Source: Cyclina sinensis
Lineage: Eukaryota > Mollusca > Bivalvia > Venerida > Veneridae
Length of the DNA stretch: 64,000 nt
Assembly: GCA_012932295.1 (NCBI GenBank)
Contig: JAAONU010000006.1
Location: 23,191,929 to 23,255,928, forward strand
Reading direction: 5' to 3'
The position numbers were made by a program, and so were the translations under genes. The notes under the pieces are model-generated. The model did no database searches and was not told the origin of the DNA. It was given only the letters and a program-made list of their open reading frames with translations. Of this stretch, positions 1 through 11,837 are shown one piece after another. The stretch's first letter is position 1; each line of letters opens with the position of its first letter.

Positions 1-455
1 GTTGTCTAAGATGAAATGGTATTCGTCTATGTGGTTGTGTCACAGGTTGTACGTTTGAGTCAATGTGCAATTCCACCTTGGTGTCTTTGATATTGCCGAT
101 TCCAGTGAAAACTATTTTGTATTTGTCGCAGAGCTCGTTGACCTTGCTTGTATTGAGAGTGTTGATTTCAGGTATAACTTGAAAATCTACAGATGTTGAA
201 TATGATAATAAGTTTCCACTTTGACCTTTGGCTATGAATATAGGCGCTGTAACAATCTTGTTTTCCGTTTCTATTGTTGCTTGAAATTTGCCTAATATTT
301 TGACTGAATTTGCACCATATGCATAAACTTTTGTGTCTGTTTTGCTGAGTTTGATTTTGCTTTTGAACTTATTGTACGTCTGTTCATCTATGACATTTAT
401 TGACGAGCCTGTGTCGATGAGAACCTTCAATGGATGACCATTTACGTGAACGCTA
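1..455 (-). pseudogene. Ty3/gypsy-type pol fragment: retropepsin and start of reverse transcriptase
   Basis: Reading the minus strand from about 455 down to base 1 gives one open frame without a start Met, running off the window. It contains a retropepsin active site (VLIDTGSSINVID), then about 110 residues later the typical Ty3-type entry into the RT domain (GIGNIKDTKVELHIDSNVQP...RRIPFHLRQ). Aspartic protease directly followed by RT is the Ty3/gypsy pol order; BEL-type is less likely. There is no gag and no LTR on the right side: the frame directly abuts the non-coding block that begins near 450, so the element is truncated there. Whether the rest of pol is intact lies outside the window. 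Confidence 0.75.
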
Positions 456-2560
456 AAGTTTAAAACACGAAAGCGAACACGAGAATTGAAAATGTCACCG
501 AAAGTATGTGTAGCTTTGAAGCAAGTGGCAAGTTTTCATAATTGATGTTTGTACAAGTAGATAAGTGTGTGATATCATACAATTTTAAATGTAGTATAAC
601 ATTGTCAAAACTGTATGATCTTAATACTAGTCTGGTGAATGTTTTGTTTAATTTACCCCTTTTAGAAAAAAACGCACTTCCTTACAACTGAATAGAAAAT
701 ACGTTATGCCACAACATACAACTTTTATGATCTAAAAGTGTTTAGGAAAATGTTAAACGTTTGATAAAAGTGAAAGTACGAAATAAAACACATTTCTTCA
801 CTCGAAGAGGGAAAATTTACAAAATGTTACACATACAAAAACTGTACCAAAATATAACGAGTAACTAAGATTTACAAATACGTATAACGAATAATTGACT
901 TATTTACCATGGATTCACTTAAAAAATATTTTCAATCATTACACAGCCTCACCTCAAGATGTTTTGTTTGACGTTAAATTTGTTTTTTAATAAGAAATAA
1001 TTATATGAAAATGTTTCGCGTGCGTGCCAAAAATTTAAATAAAAGGATATACACTATGTTATTCTTTTCCGTTTTGATAAATTTCGTTACGATTTTACTT
1101 TTTTTATCATCCTTAAAAGCTATAAATAAATGTATTGTTGTATCGTTGTTGTATCGTCTTTTAAATACATCCGTACCTGCATCTAAATCTCTTTTGCGGA
1201 TTCAACGTGCCAATAGTCCGGGCAATGGGGACGGGCACACGGAAAGGAGTGGCTATAAGTATCAATTATATTGGCTTAACAGGCCTGGCAGATTAAGAGA
1301 CGAATATTATAACTATTTACTTGAATTTTTCAAATATTAAAAAGAAAATAGTAGTTAATAATATTACTAATATCCTAATTCGTTTCCAATTTTTGTTTTG
1401 GTAAGTCTAATGTTGTTTAGATTTAAAATGAAATTCTCCTAAACATTAAGATATGCATCTAAATAACATATTCAACTGTATATTACATGTTTTGGTTACT
1501 GTATTATTTTCAATAAATTTCAGGAAAAGAACATAGAAAATAATCTTTTTTGTTGGACAGTTACAACGTAAAACCTTAAAATTTCCTCATATATTTTACA
1601 AACAGCACTTGAACATTTTATCTCCTTAAATTTATTTACCTAACTTTATGATATAAGAAAAATCATTTGATTTAAATCGATCTTAAATTTCAAGTGTACC
1701 TAACACTTTATTACGTAATAATTTATTTCTCAGATAAAGATAAGTTATACTGGAGAAACAAACACAAATGTATATATATCATATTTATATACTTTAGCAA
1801 TGTTAAGAGTGCCACATAGATGTTTATCATTAAACAGATGTTATTAACAACACTTAGTTAAAAGAATAGTATGTCCTTTCGGAAGTTTCGCTAATATTGC
1901 TTCATTCGATAGGGACTTAAACAAAACGTTTTTATTAGAAACTTCCATCTACAAGTCAGTGAATTGATAACATGCTTGCGTAAGCAATAAGCAAAGTTAA
2001 TTTGAAGACTGTCACAGAAAATATTTGAATGGGAAGTCAGTTGATCTTTGTTGTTTTGCAAAATACTTACATTGATTTTTTGATGTCCCTAAGAACTTGT
2101 GCTGAATCAAGCGACATTGACTTTTCTTTATACTGTGCTCTGTATAAAAACAATAGGTTGTTTCCATTACATTTCCGAGTTTTGTCATTCTATCATATAT
2201 TTCGAATGGTGGTACCAATAAATGTTTTTTTTTTCATTTTTTTATTAACACAGTTTCTGTTAGCTACAATGAAACTTAAGATCTTTCTACATCTAACACC
2301 TTTGATATATTCACAAAACGGCCCAAATGCAAATAAATGAATGAAGTAGAATAAAGTAGTCAGTTCAGTTGTCAAGTATTTTGTGGTAGAAACAGAACTT
2401 TAAAACGCTTTCATGTAGCACCGGCTTTTCTCAATCTAGTTTGTGTCTGCGATGTTTGCGCATTTAAAGGAATAGTGTGTTTTGTCAACTAAATTATGAC
2501 ATACTCTAATTAGCCCAGTAATCAGAAAATAAACCCGTCCGGGACTCTCACGGTTATTCA
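450..2560. repeat. Non-coding paralogous block, copy 1
   Basis: This stretch matches parts of two other places in the window. 475-600 matches 55,025-55,150 (shared core GATAAGTGTGTGATAT). 600-1,760 matches 17,600-18,730. 1,690-2,560 matches 55,180-56,060. No reading frame is conserved between copies: the 111-codon open frame at 1,005-1,340 is broken in the 17.9-18.2 kb copy, so I treat the block as non-coding. In the best-preserved context (54-56 kb) the block lies just upstream of a convertase-like gene, which suggests it was duplicated together with that gene family. Confidence 0.65.
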
Positions 2561-4215
2561 TCTGAATACCTGTTTTTGATAACGCATAAGCGTAATATAG
2601 AAATGTCATATTTTGTGTGTAATACTACATTTCTGACATGAATTAACATATAAAAGTATTTAATGGTATCGTGAAAACGTTGTTAAGCCAGCCTGTACCA
2701 AAGTTCCCGGACAACGGAAATAAGTGTGAGTCTTATTGTTTTATCTCATGAAACAAGAACGACACGAGTTTACATGGTATTTGTTGATACTGCTCTATCG
2801 GTTGTCCTCAAGGACAAGGTTAAAAGCGGGGCCTTGATCTCTCTGAAATGGCTGGCTATCCAGAATATTTCATCCGACACTGTTCTTTTACAGTGATTTA
2901 CTTTACCTCGATTTTTACGGGTTTCTACTTATTCCATTGGGAATATCTTTTAATGTTACTGATAAATAATAACAGATTTTTTTCATAACTTACTAGTGAA
3001 TAAAATGAATTGCAAACTATTTTGATACTTAGGGTCTTTTTCTAATACTTACGGTCGTTTTCCGATTTCACAAATTTTAAGGAGAATTTAAATTGTACCT
3101 CACGTCTTCATGTGTTGATATTTTTACACATCAAGGTTTTCTGCAAAAATGCATTTCTGTAAACGTGCATCTGCTGTTTACTTCAACGGAGTAGTCTGCC
3201 CTTTTTATTTGTCTAAAGGTTCTTAGAGCACTTGCTGTGCCATTGTCGAGGGTTAGAGCGCCGTATTTAAGACTCAACAGTAGCTGGTTCGTGTCCAACC
3301 AAGGATGAGACTCCAATTTTTCCGCATTCAGGTTTTAAACAAGGAAGCAATTACTGAGTGAAATTTATATAAGTTGCATGTACTTGTTTCAAAATTGATG
3401 CAAAATAGAAAGTTTTGACTATTTCAACATTGGTCTATCTTTTACCAATTTCTTTAGACAAGGGAACAAAAATATCTGATCTGTCAAGTACAACTGCTAT
3501 CTACCATGTTTCTTTAATTACAAAGTTCCCTCCCTTACTAAGTTCCAGAAGTTGTCTTTACTTTCATCTTTCGAATCAATTACACAAAAAGCTTTCCCTA
3601 GAAAATTAAAACTCAGTGTCTATACTTGCATATTGTTTCACAAGAGAGTAATGGTAATTTGACCCTATCATGAGCAAGAAAATACCTATAATAAAAATAT
3701 TTATGCATGTTTTTGTTTGTCTCGGCTTATTTACAGAAATAAAGTTCAGAGTTGGGCTTTGTAGAACGTATTCATTTTATGAACAAAATATTTACAGTAC
3801 AGTAAGTTAACGCAAGATGTATAACATTGATACCATTGTTTAAATTTCTAATAATTACCTTTTAGATTTCAAATCTGAATAATTTGAAAAGGCAAAGAAT
3901 TAACATATTTAATGACATTATCATATCTATTTTACATTTTAATTCGATGAACTTTGGTGTATGATTTTTGAATGTATCAAGCCATGGTATGAACATTTAC
4001 AAAAGAATTTGGGATGGAAAATGAAAGGACACTCTATTCGCTGAATAGTTACATTAATAACGGGCTCTTATACTTTTCTATTTCATATTTGTCGCTTTCT
4101 CGTTGAACACTGTAAAGAGTCAAGTTACCATGAACAAGGCGATCAGTAAAACCGACATATGCTCCCCGAAGCAGAAGCCAAAGGGACATGTGCAAGGCAA
4201 GAACATACAGATGAA
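2561..4215. other. AT-rich intergenic stretch, nothing recognised
   Basis: Only short open frames (about 65 codons or fewer) without recognisable domains are present. I compared the stretch by eye with the convertase-like exons found elsewhere and saw no relic exon. No tRNA-like boxes or repeats stand out. Confidence 0.4.
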
Positions 4216-4224
4216 GTCATAAAG

Positions 4225-5680
4225 TGGGCACATTTTTGGCACTGCACTCCGTCTCAATGCCCTCTACTAGTGTGTGCAGTTTAAACAAATTATGTCCAAA
4301 GGTTTTCAGGTTATGCTCCGGACAAGATTTTTCTAAAAGGGGAGATAATTACAAAAAGGGGCAAAACAGAGTTAAGGTTCTTTGGCATTGCACTCCGCCT
4401 CAATACCTTCTACCACTGTGTGCAGTTTAAACAAATTATATCCAAGGGTGTTCAGGTTATACTCCGGACAAAAATTTTCTAAAAGGGAAGATAATTCCAA
4501 AAAGGGGCGAAATAAAGTTATGGTTCTTTGACACTGCACTCCGCCTTAATGTCCTCTACCACTGTTTGCAGTTTAAACAAATTATGTCCAAGGGTTTTCA
4601 AGTTTTGCTCCGGACAAAATATTTCAAAAAGGAAAAATAATTCAAAAATGGGGCAAAATAGAGTTATGGTTTTTTGGCACTGCTCTCCACCTCAATGCCC
4701 TCTACCACTGTGTGCAGTTTAAACAAATTTTGTCGAAGAGTTTTCAGGTTATGCTCCGAACAAGATTTTTTCTAAAAGGGGAGATAATTAAAAAACAGGG
4801 CAAAACAGAGTTATGGTTCTTTAACACTACGCTCCGCCTCAATACCCTCTACCGCTGTTTGCAGTTTAAACAAATTATGTTTAAGGGTTTTCATGCTATG
4901 CTCCTGACAAGATTTTTCTAAAAGGGGAGATAATTAAAAAACAGGGCAAAAAAGAGTTATGGTTCTTTGGCTTTGCACTCCTCCTCAATGCCTTCTACCA
5001 CCGTGTGCAGTTTAAACAAATTATGTCAAAGGATTTTCAGGTTATGCTCCGGACAAAATTTTTCTCAAAGGGGAGATAATTCAGTTCTTTAGCACTGCAC
5101 TCAGTCTAAATGCCCTCTACCACTGTGTGCAGTTTAAGCAAATTACATCCAAGGGTTTTCAGGTTATCTTCTGGATAATATTTTTCTAAAAGGAGAGATA
5201 ATTCAAAAACGGGGCAAAATAGAGTAATGGTCCTTTGGCACTGCACTCCGACTCAATGCCCTCTACCACTGATTGCAGTTTAAACAAATTATGTCCAAGG
5301 GTTTTCAGGTTATACTCCGAACAAGATTTTTCTAAAATGGTTGATAATTAACGAACGGGGTAAATAGATTTACTGTACTTTGGTTCTGCACTCCACCTCA
5401 ATGCCCTCTACCACTGTGTGCAGTTTAAACAAATTGTCCAAGGGTTTTCAGGTTATGCTCCGGACAAGATTTTTCTGAAAGGGGAAATAATTCAAAAACG
5501 GGACAAAATAGATTATCGATTTTGGCTCTCGCTCTGCCCCAAAGCCCTCTACCACTGTGTGCAGTTTAAAGAAATTATGTCCAAGGGTTTCAAGTTATTC
5601 TCCGGACAAGCACAACGGACGGACAGATGGACGGACGAACAAGGTGGCGACTATATGCTCTCCCTTTCCGGAACATAAAA
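4225..5680. repeat. Minisatellite, about ten units of roughly 146 bp
   Basis: The core GTGCAGTTTAAACAAATT recurs near 4,273, 4,419, 4,565, 4,710, 4,857, 5,003, 5,125, 5,271, 5,416 and 5,558. Spacing is 145-147 bp apart from one short unit (about 122 bp) and a last unit of about 142 bp. Each unit contains a CTCCG-type motif, GGACAAGATTTTTCTAAAAGGGGAGATAATT and similar. The array ends in a degenerate GGACGGACAGATGGACGGAC run followed by CTATATGCTCTCCCTTTCCGG, a tail I associate with dispersed bivalve repeats. Short open frames across the array just read the repeat and are not genes. Confidence 0.9.
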
Positions 5681-5689
5681 ACCATCCTG

Positions 5690-6287
5690 GCTGATGAAGA
5701 ATCACCAAACAAACACCAAAGATCTTTTGCATACAGTTTATTGATTATTAAGATAATCGATTATTGTTACTATGCTATTGAATGTTTTCAAGATTTTACA
5801 GATATTTACATTATGCATTTCTCAGAAGACTTGTACTTTTTTTGGACTAATTAACCTTAATTGAAATTTATTGAAATTTTAAAAGAGTATATGTGGAGAT
5901 TTCTTCTGTAGCACCCCTTATTACACTACAAATTACTTCCTTTCTTTAAAAAACGTAAAAAAGTTTTAAAGATATCAACCTTAAGGTAATCTTTCATGTG
6001 TTCAAAATCAAAGAACATTACAACAGTGTTAAACTTAAACAAAATAAAATTCTGTAAAATTCAAAAGTATGCGTACATGATATATAACATCTGTAAATAT
6101 ATAAAAAGCGAGAGAAATACACGAGATTCAAACTAAACAAAATCCCCGCAAAGTACAATTGGTTTGATAACTATCAATTTCCCTGATACTGTTTATCTTC
6201 GTCCGGTGCTGTCTGTCATAATGTCATCTAATATAGACCAGCAGAATAGTTGAAGGAGAGTTCGGCTCTGTTCTGTGTTACATATAG
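5690..6287. other. AT-rich stretch before LINE insertion
   Basis: No gene or RNA signature seen. The right edge (6,288-6,300) is the left target-site duplication of the LINE insertion. Confidence 0.4.
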
Positions 6288-6300
6288 GTATCGTACGAGT

Positions 6301-8009
6301 TTAGTTTAAGCATATTTTATTTCTATATACATGTAATGTCACATATACAAAAGTTCATTGACAAAACAAAAGCAAAAGGGTTGGATCACAAGTTCTTTCA
6401 ATTTAGTAATCGGCCCTTCCATAGCCTGATTATCATGGAGTAAAGTAAGTAAGATCAAATGTTACAAGAAATAGTTTGCATGTATACAACCTAGTTTACT
6501 ATTCGGTGACCAATTGTTGGCTCAAATTAAACAGACATATTGATTTGTTATAAGTTATTATTGAAAACAAAATTGATATTTGATATGGACCCTTCCCCAA
6601 TGCCCGGAGGAAAATGAGCCCTTTGTTAATTTGGACAACAAACTCTGCTGATGGAGGGACGTTACATGAGATTAAATTATCATCATTAATAATGATAATA
6701 GTTCAATCAACGATTGGTTTAATACTAATCCTGCATAATAATACTGATAATAACAACAACACAACACTATCTTTTAATACATAAACAAAAATCGTATTAA
6801 CTGAATCTTTTTGAATGTTTGATAAATTTCTGCACAGCGGCAAATAAAATAGTGTTATTTTCTTCAGAATAATGATTATTCCAAAATAAAAGCAAATTTG
6901 TTTTTAAAGGATGATACATTCTGGTTTCATAAAAAAACACTATTCTATGTTCGCAGTATTTTACACATTGAAAGAAAAAGTGTTCTGCATTTTCAACCGG
7001 AAAACCATAGTCACAGATCGAATAAGCCCTTAAATGATTTTTGAATAGGTCATTATTTAAATTACTGCAATTGTTACGTATTCGGGCATGAAGAATCGAT
7101 AATCTTCTCTGTCCGAATAAAAAATGCCTGGGAATCAGCGGTGCTTTAAATATTTCTTTTAAATGTGACTTCAATATGTTTAGAGAGGGTGAGTTTCTTA
7201 TATCACTATGAAGGGAGTTTCATAGTTCAGTGGAGGAGGGTATAAATGAATTACTGTATAGTTGAGTGCGGCGGGCAATCATTGTATAGTCGTCTTGATT
7301 TCGTCGCGAATATTCGTTTGTTTCAGATACTACAGGTGGGAAAATATTATTCAAGTATTAAGGAAGAAGATTATTTTTGTTTTTATAAACTATAATGAGC
7401 TTTTGTATTTTACGTCTATCTGCTAAAGAAACCCAACCTATTTCTCTTAATAATTTGTCTATAGAAACGGATTTTGTAAGCCCAGTGACTATTTTTGCTG
7501 CTTCATATTGCAGTTGTTCGAGTGACTGTTTCTCGTAAAATGTACAGTCATCCCATACAATCGATGCATATTCTAATGTTGGTCTCATGTAGGAAATATA
7601 AATCTGATTAAGAGTTGGTCTTCGTAATTGATATTTAAGTGCTCTCATTGAATTTAAGACACTACTTGCTGACTTTTTAATATTATGTATATGTGCGTGC
7701 CATTTCATGTCCGATGATAATGTCAATCCTTGTTTATGGTTTTCTACGAATTCGAGAGATGTTATCAAAATTGAGATCAGGTCTTGCAGTGTGACCAGAC
7801 GGAAAGACATTACTTCTGTTTTATTTGGATTAAAATTGATCAGTCATTGTTTTGATAATTGGTTTATAATATTTAAGTCTCTGTTTAATGTATTTTCAAT
7901 AACATTAACGTCGTTTGAGGATACTGCCAAGGCACTATCATTAGCAAAAAGTCTTGTGATACTTAACAGTTTGTCAGATATATCGTTAACATACATTAGA
8001 AATAACAGT
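6301..8009 (-). mobile_element. 5'-truncated non-LTR retrotransposon (LINE) with 13-bp target-site duplication
   Basis: The insert is flanked by an identical GTATCGTACGAGT at 6,288-6,300 and 8,010-8,022. Read on the minus strand it starts inside the reverse-transcriptase palm (LLFLMYVNDI, then LFANDSALAVSSND, a variant of the catalytic F-A-D-D box with Asn for the first Asp). It continues through the RT thumb region (7,358-7,810) and ends with the C-terminal segment at 6,797-7,174 (LFGQRRLSILHARIRNN...CDYGF, a Cys/His-containing tail typical of this LINE group). Frameshifts and a stop separate the parts, so it is dead. The 3' UTR runs to 6,301 and ends in TTAAACTAAA rather than a long poly(A), as does the related copy at 19,311. 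Confidence 0.85.
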
Positions 8010-8022
8010 GTATCGTACGAGT

Positions 8023-9575
8023 AGTGGTATCACCGAAAGTTATCTGTCTTACGCCATAGTAACAGCACATTAAGCTCATAATCCTAAAATCAACTAAAGC
8101 ACAATTGAAGAAAATATATGGAAATTATTGTTTTGTTTCTATTTTCACTATATTGGGGATTTTTCTGAAATTGTTTCTGGTGTCACGATTTTGGTTCACC
8201 ATCAGATAAAGACTTGAATATCACATTCCATCTATGAGATTTGACTACATTGTACTTTATTGATCAATGCAAGGTTAATTGATTTATTTTTCTGTCGTCC
8301 ACAATCTGCTATTTAGCCAATATAAGATTTTGAAAACATGGTCTGTGAATAACTTGTGAAATGTGAATAACTTTGATCTACGATCAATATTTTTGGTGCT
8401 AAACATTTGGTGTAATTTTTTTTTCAAGTAGATAATTCCCAAATACAACGTTTTTTTTTTCTTCTTATACAAAGCAAATAATATAATTTGTTTGATAATT
8501 TTTTACATGTAACTGTCTTTTCCTGATTCGAGGCAATGCAGATGTTTTAATGAGTCAACAGGTTACGTATAGTTGAGACTAATTATTGTTACCTTTGATA
8601 GGTGCATTTATGCAACAAACTGACATATTAGACAATTATTACCCTCTCATACCTAAAATAAAAACTGCTAATGCCTAACTTTATTTACAACAAGCCCTCT
8701 CTAAATAGACGAAAAAACCCAATTATAAATTATTGAAAAAAAATGACTTTTATAAGCAAACATTTTATGAAAGTGACAAAACACTTTTGGCTTCTCTTTG
8801 TTTTGTTTTTGTACATTCGTTTAAAATATAAAGAATAGACTATTTCGTCATTTTAGTTTGAACCGGCGATGTCTTTAATTGGCGGAATCATATCTGTCGT
8901 CGAAATTGAACTAAAATATAAGCTAGAATTAATTTTTCATTGAAGAGACGTTCATCAACATTAGAGACGAAAACTTAAAGCAAAAATAGTACAACGTTCT
9001 GAGGCTCGAAAAACCAACAATAAATTAGCATTAAAATTTGTTGCATATAAGAAACAAGAAGGGAATTATTTTCAAATGCCCCTAAGTAAATTTTAGTAAA
9101 AGAAAAAGATATTTGATAACACTTTACTTCGGTGGAAAATGTTTGGAATGATGTTGTAGCATAGCGGCTTGGGTCGGCAGGGATTCTTTATTCAGCTATT
9201 GAACTCAACAGCCGACGAAACGTTCAACAATTCAATTTTCAGTATAACGTTCTTGTATGTAATTTCAGAAAGATCAATAAAAATATCCAGTTTGTAGAAT
9301 TTAACAATGAAATTGCCCCTAAAAATATATCAATTTTATAAGAGTTTTCTGAGATCAAATTACAGCATTTTGGCTGTTTGCCGTAGCTCGTACCTACGTG
9401 GGACTTCGTCCTATTGAATTTCTCTTTGCCTCAAGATCATTGTTATCGTTCTCTTCAAACTTGAAAGAACACTCGACAAGAGAAGTACGGTTTCTCTTTA
9501 AAAATAGACATTATCTTATTTGCTGTTGCATGTATATTAATCAAATCAGTAAGGGTCATAACATTTATAGGTTGA
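8023..9575. other. AT-rich intergenic stretch, nothing recognised
   Basis: No conserved domain, RNA box or repeat unit was recognised. By position it corresponds to where exon 1 of a convertase-like gene lies beside the 54-kb copy of the neighbouring block, but I see no exon 1 relic here. Confidence 0.35.
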
Positions 9576-10272
9576 TGCAATTTCTATCGTGACATTTTAC
9601 CATAATGAATTGGTCGAGTAAACAGCTGACTTGAATAACTGTCTTCTTAAATATGACGCAGACTCACATTTCAAGATGATTATTTATTATCTACATGGCC
9701 ACTTTAGAAAGTTTGATAAAATATGATTACAGACACAATCGTCCTGGCCTAATCGATTTTATTTGCACACTATTGTAACTCTTAAACGAGAAGAAGCACC
9801 GCTGTCAACTGTGCAATCTTTCTCAAATAATAAATCAAGTCCACATTAAAATGTATCACATATATAGCTATCATGTATTTACTGCAAATACACTTATTTT
9901 TTCTTAAGGCATTTGCAAAATTGAATAATTACGCTGTGCAATATAAACGAAGAGTGAATATGGTTCAGGCTACAAGTAGTTTCGCTAAACAAGTATACTG
10001 TATAATGAAAACGCCATTCACGCTTTTAGGTTTTGGGAAATACAATGTAAATGAAAAAAACTTGATTGTTTAAATCACTTTAATTTCTCAGGTTGTTAAG
10101 TATACGCTGGTTTTGGGTAAAGACAGAATGAAAAAAATAATTCAGTTTAAAATGCAACATGTTTCAAGATGACTTTTTGTGCATTCTGATTTATCTGAGA
10201 TAAAAATTGATAAGTTAAGTCTTAAATTTCGTAATTATAAAATCTTCGCGGGTCTTTAAATATATTTAAAAT
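9575..10272. repeat. Non-coding paralogous block, copy L, first part
   Basis: This matches 54,060-54,780 along its length; shared stretches include CGTCCTGGCCT, GAATATGGTTCAGGC and GGGTCTTTAAAT. Homology stops abruptly near 10,272 and resumes with 17,275-17,300. The two ends are contiguous in the 54-kb copy, so everything between is an insertion in this copy. Confidence 0.7.
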
Positions 10273-10565
10273 GGTATCCGGAAATCCGCCCGCCTCCCAA
10301 CTGGACATAACCCCCATCTGATCATTTTTGTATAGGTGCACAAAATCCCCCTTATTCATTTTACAAGGTGGACAAAAGCCCCTTCTTCCATTTTACAAGG
10401 TGGACAAAACCCACTTCCAAAGTCCAAATATTGTCAGAAAAACATTTGACTTTTTGAACATTTTGTTAGCATTTATTTGATAAATAAGATTAATATATTA
10501 AACAAAGCAAAGATTTTACAGTTTCTGCAATTATAGCAATCAGTACAAGTAAATTTCCATATTTT

Positions 10566-10566
<1 letters not shown>

Positions 10567-10603
<37 letters not shown>

Positions 10604-10604
10604 G

Positions 10605-10658
<54 letters not shown>
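10567..10658. repeat. (CA)n microsatellite
   Basis: About 92 bp of CA dinucleotides with a short CGCACG interruption near 10,599-10,610. The Cys/Val open frame on the minus strand is a repeat artefact. Confidence 0.98.
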
Positions 10659-10659
<1 letters not shown>

Positions 10660-10734
10660 CAGGTCAATTCAAGTATCCCTAATTGTTTTTCATATCTCTG
10701 TAATTAGAAAAAAAATCTCTGTAATTAAAGAACT

Positions 10735-11510
10735 GTTTGTCGCTTTGTCCGTCGGACCGTCTGTACGGCGGTCCGTCGGTCCGTCACGAAAACTTAACGT
10801 TGGCTATAACTTTGCCATTTCTAAACATTATCTTATCAAACTTTCAAATTGTATTGCTTTTGACAGCAGGGTCGGGTTGATGACAAAATTTCTAGGTCAA
10901 GGTCACATTTGACAGAGTTATGCCCCTTTTTATACATGGATTTTGTCATGAAAACTTAACGTTGGGAATAACTTTGCCATTTTTTAACATTTCAACATCA
11001 AACTTCCAAATTATATTGCTTACGAAAACAGGGTCGTGATGATGTCAAAATGTGTAGGTCAAGGTCACAATTGACAGAGTTATGCCCCTTTTTGTACTTG
11101 GATTTTGTCATGAAAACTTAACATTGGCTATAACTATGCCATTTCTTAATGTTTCTTCATCAAACTTTCAAATTGTATTGCTTTTGACAGCAGGGTCGAG
11201 TTGATGACAAAATTTCTAGGTCAAGGTCACATTTGACAGAGTTATGCCCCTGTTTATACATGGATTTTGTCATGAAAACTTAACGTTGGGAATAACTTTG
11301 CCATTTTTTACCATTTCAACATCAAACTTCCAAATTATATTGCTTACGACAACAGGGTCGTGATGATGTCAAAATGTGTAGGTCAAGGTCACAATTGACA
11401 GAGTTATGCCCCTTTTTGTACTTGGATTTTGTCATGAAAACTTAACATTAGCTATAACTATGCCATTTCTTAATGTTTCTTCATCAAACTTTCCAGTTGT
11501 AATGCTTACA
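10735..11510. repeat. 162-bp tandem array with alternating unit types
   Basis: Units of exactly 162 bp carry GAAAACTTAACGTTGG and AGGTCAAGGTCA. The latter falls at 10,894, 11,056, 11,218 and 11,380, spaced exactly 162 bp. Units alternate in sequence (GACAGCAGGGTCG versus GACAACAGGGTCG types), giving a 324-bp higher-order period. The array begins with a degenerate CGTCGGACCGTCTG run and decays after 11,510 into single-copy-like sequence. Nothing coding. Confidence 0.9.
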
Positions 11511-11837
11511 ATTGTATAACTTAAGACAACACCATTTCTCAGGGGCAGATAACCCTCAAATTTATTTTTGCAATGTTATGCCCCTTTTTCAAGTTAAAAT
11601 TTCTTGGTTAACTTTTTTCTTTATGTCCATGTCTCAAAAAGTGTCAAGGGTATTCCATTCAAACTTGGAATACTTGATCACCTGCAAGACCCCTGCAAAG
11701 ATTGTTGGTATCCATGTCCCTGGGGTCACAGTTAGCCCCACCCCAAGGGGTCACTTGATTTTGCTTATACTTATATATAGGAAAAAAACATCTTAAGCCT
11801 AGAAATAAAATATTAACTGACATGAGATGGGTGAGTA

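Noticed and set aside
1005..1340. 111-codon open frame
   Set aside because: The paralogous stretch near 17,960-18,225 breaks the frame, and no domain is recognisable; treated as chance within a non-coding block.
4225..5680. Regular repeats as a CRISPR-like array or repeat protein gene
   Set aside because: Units are about 146 bp without a repeat/spacer pattern, and reading frames end within one or two units.
10473..10667. Cys/Val-rich protein on the minus strand
   Set aside because: Pure translation of the (CA)n microsatellite.
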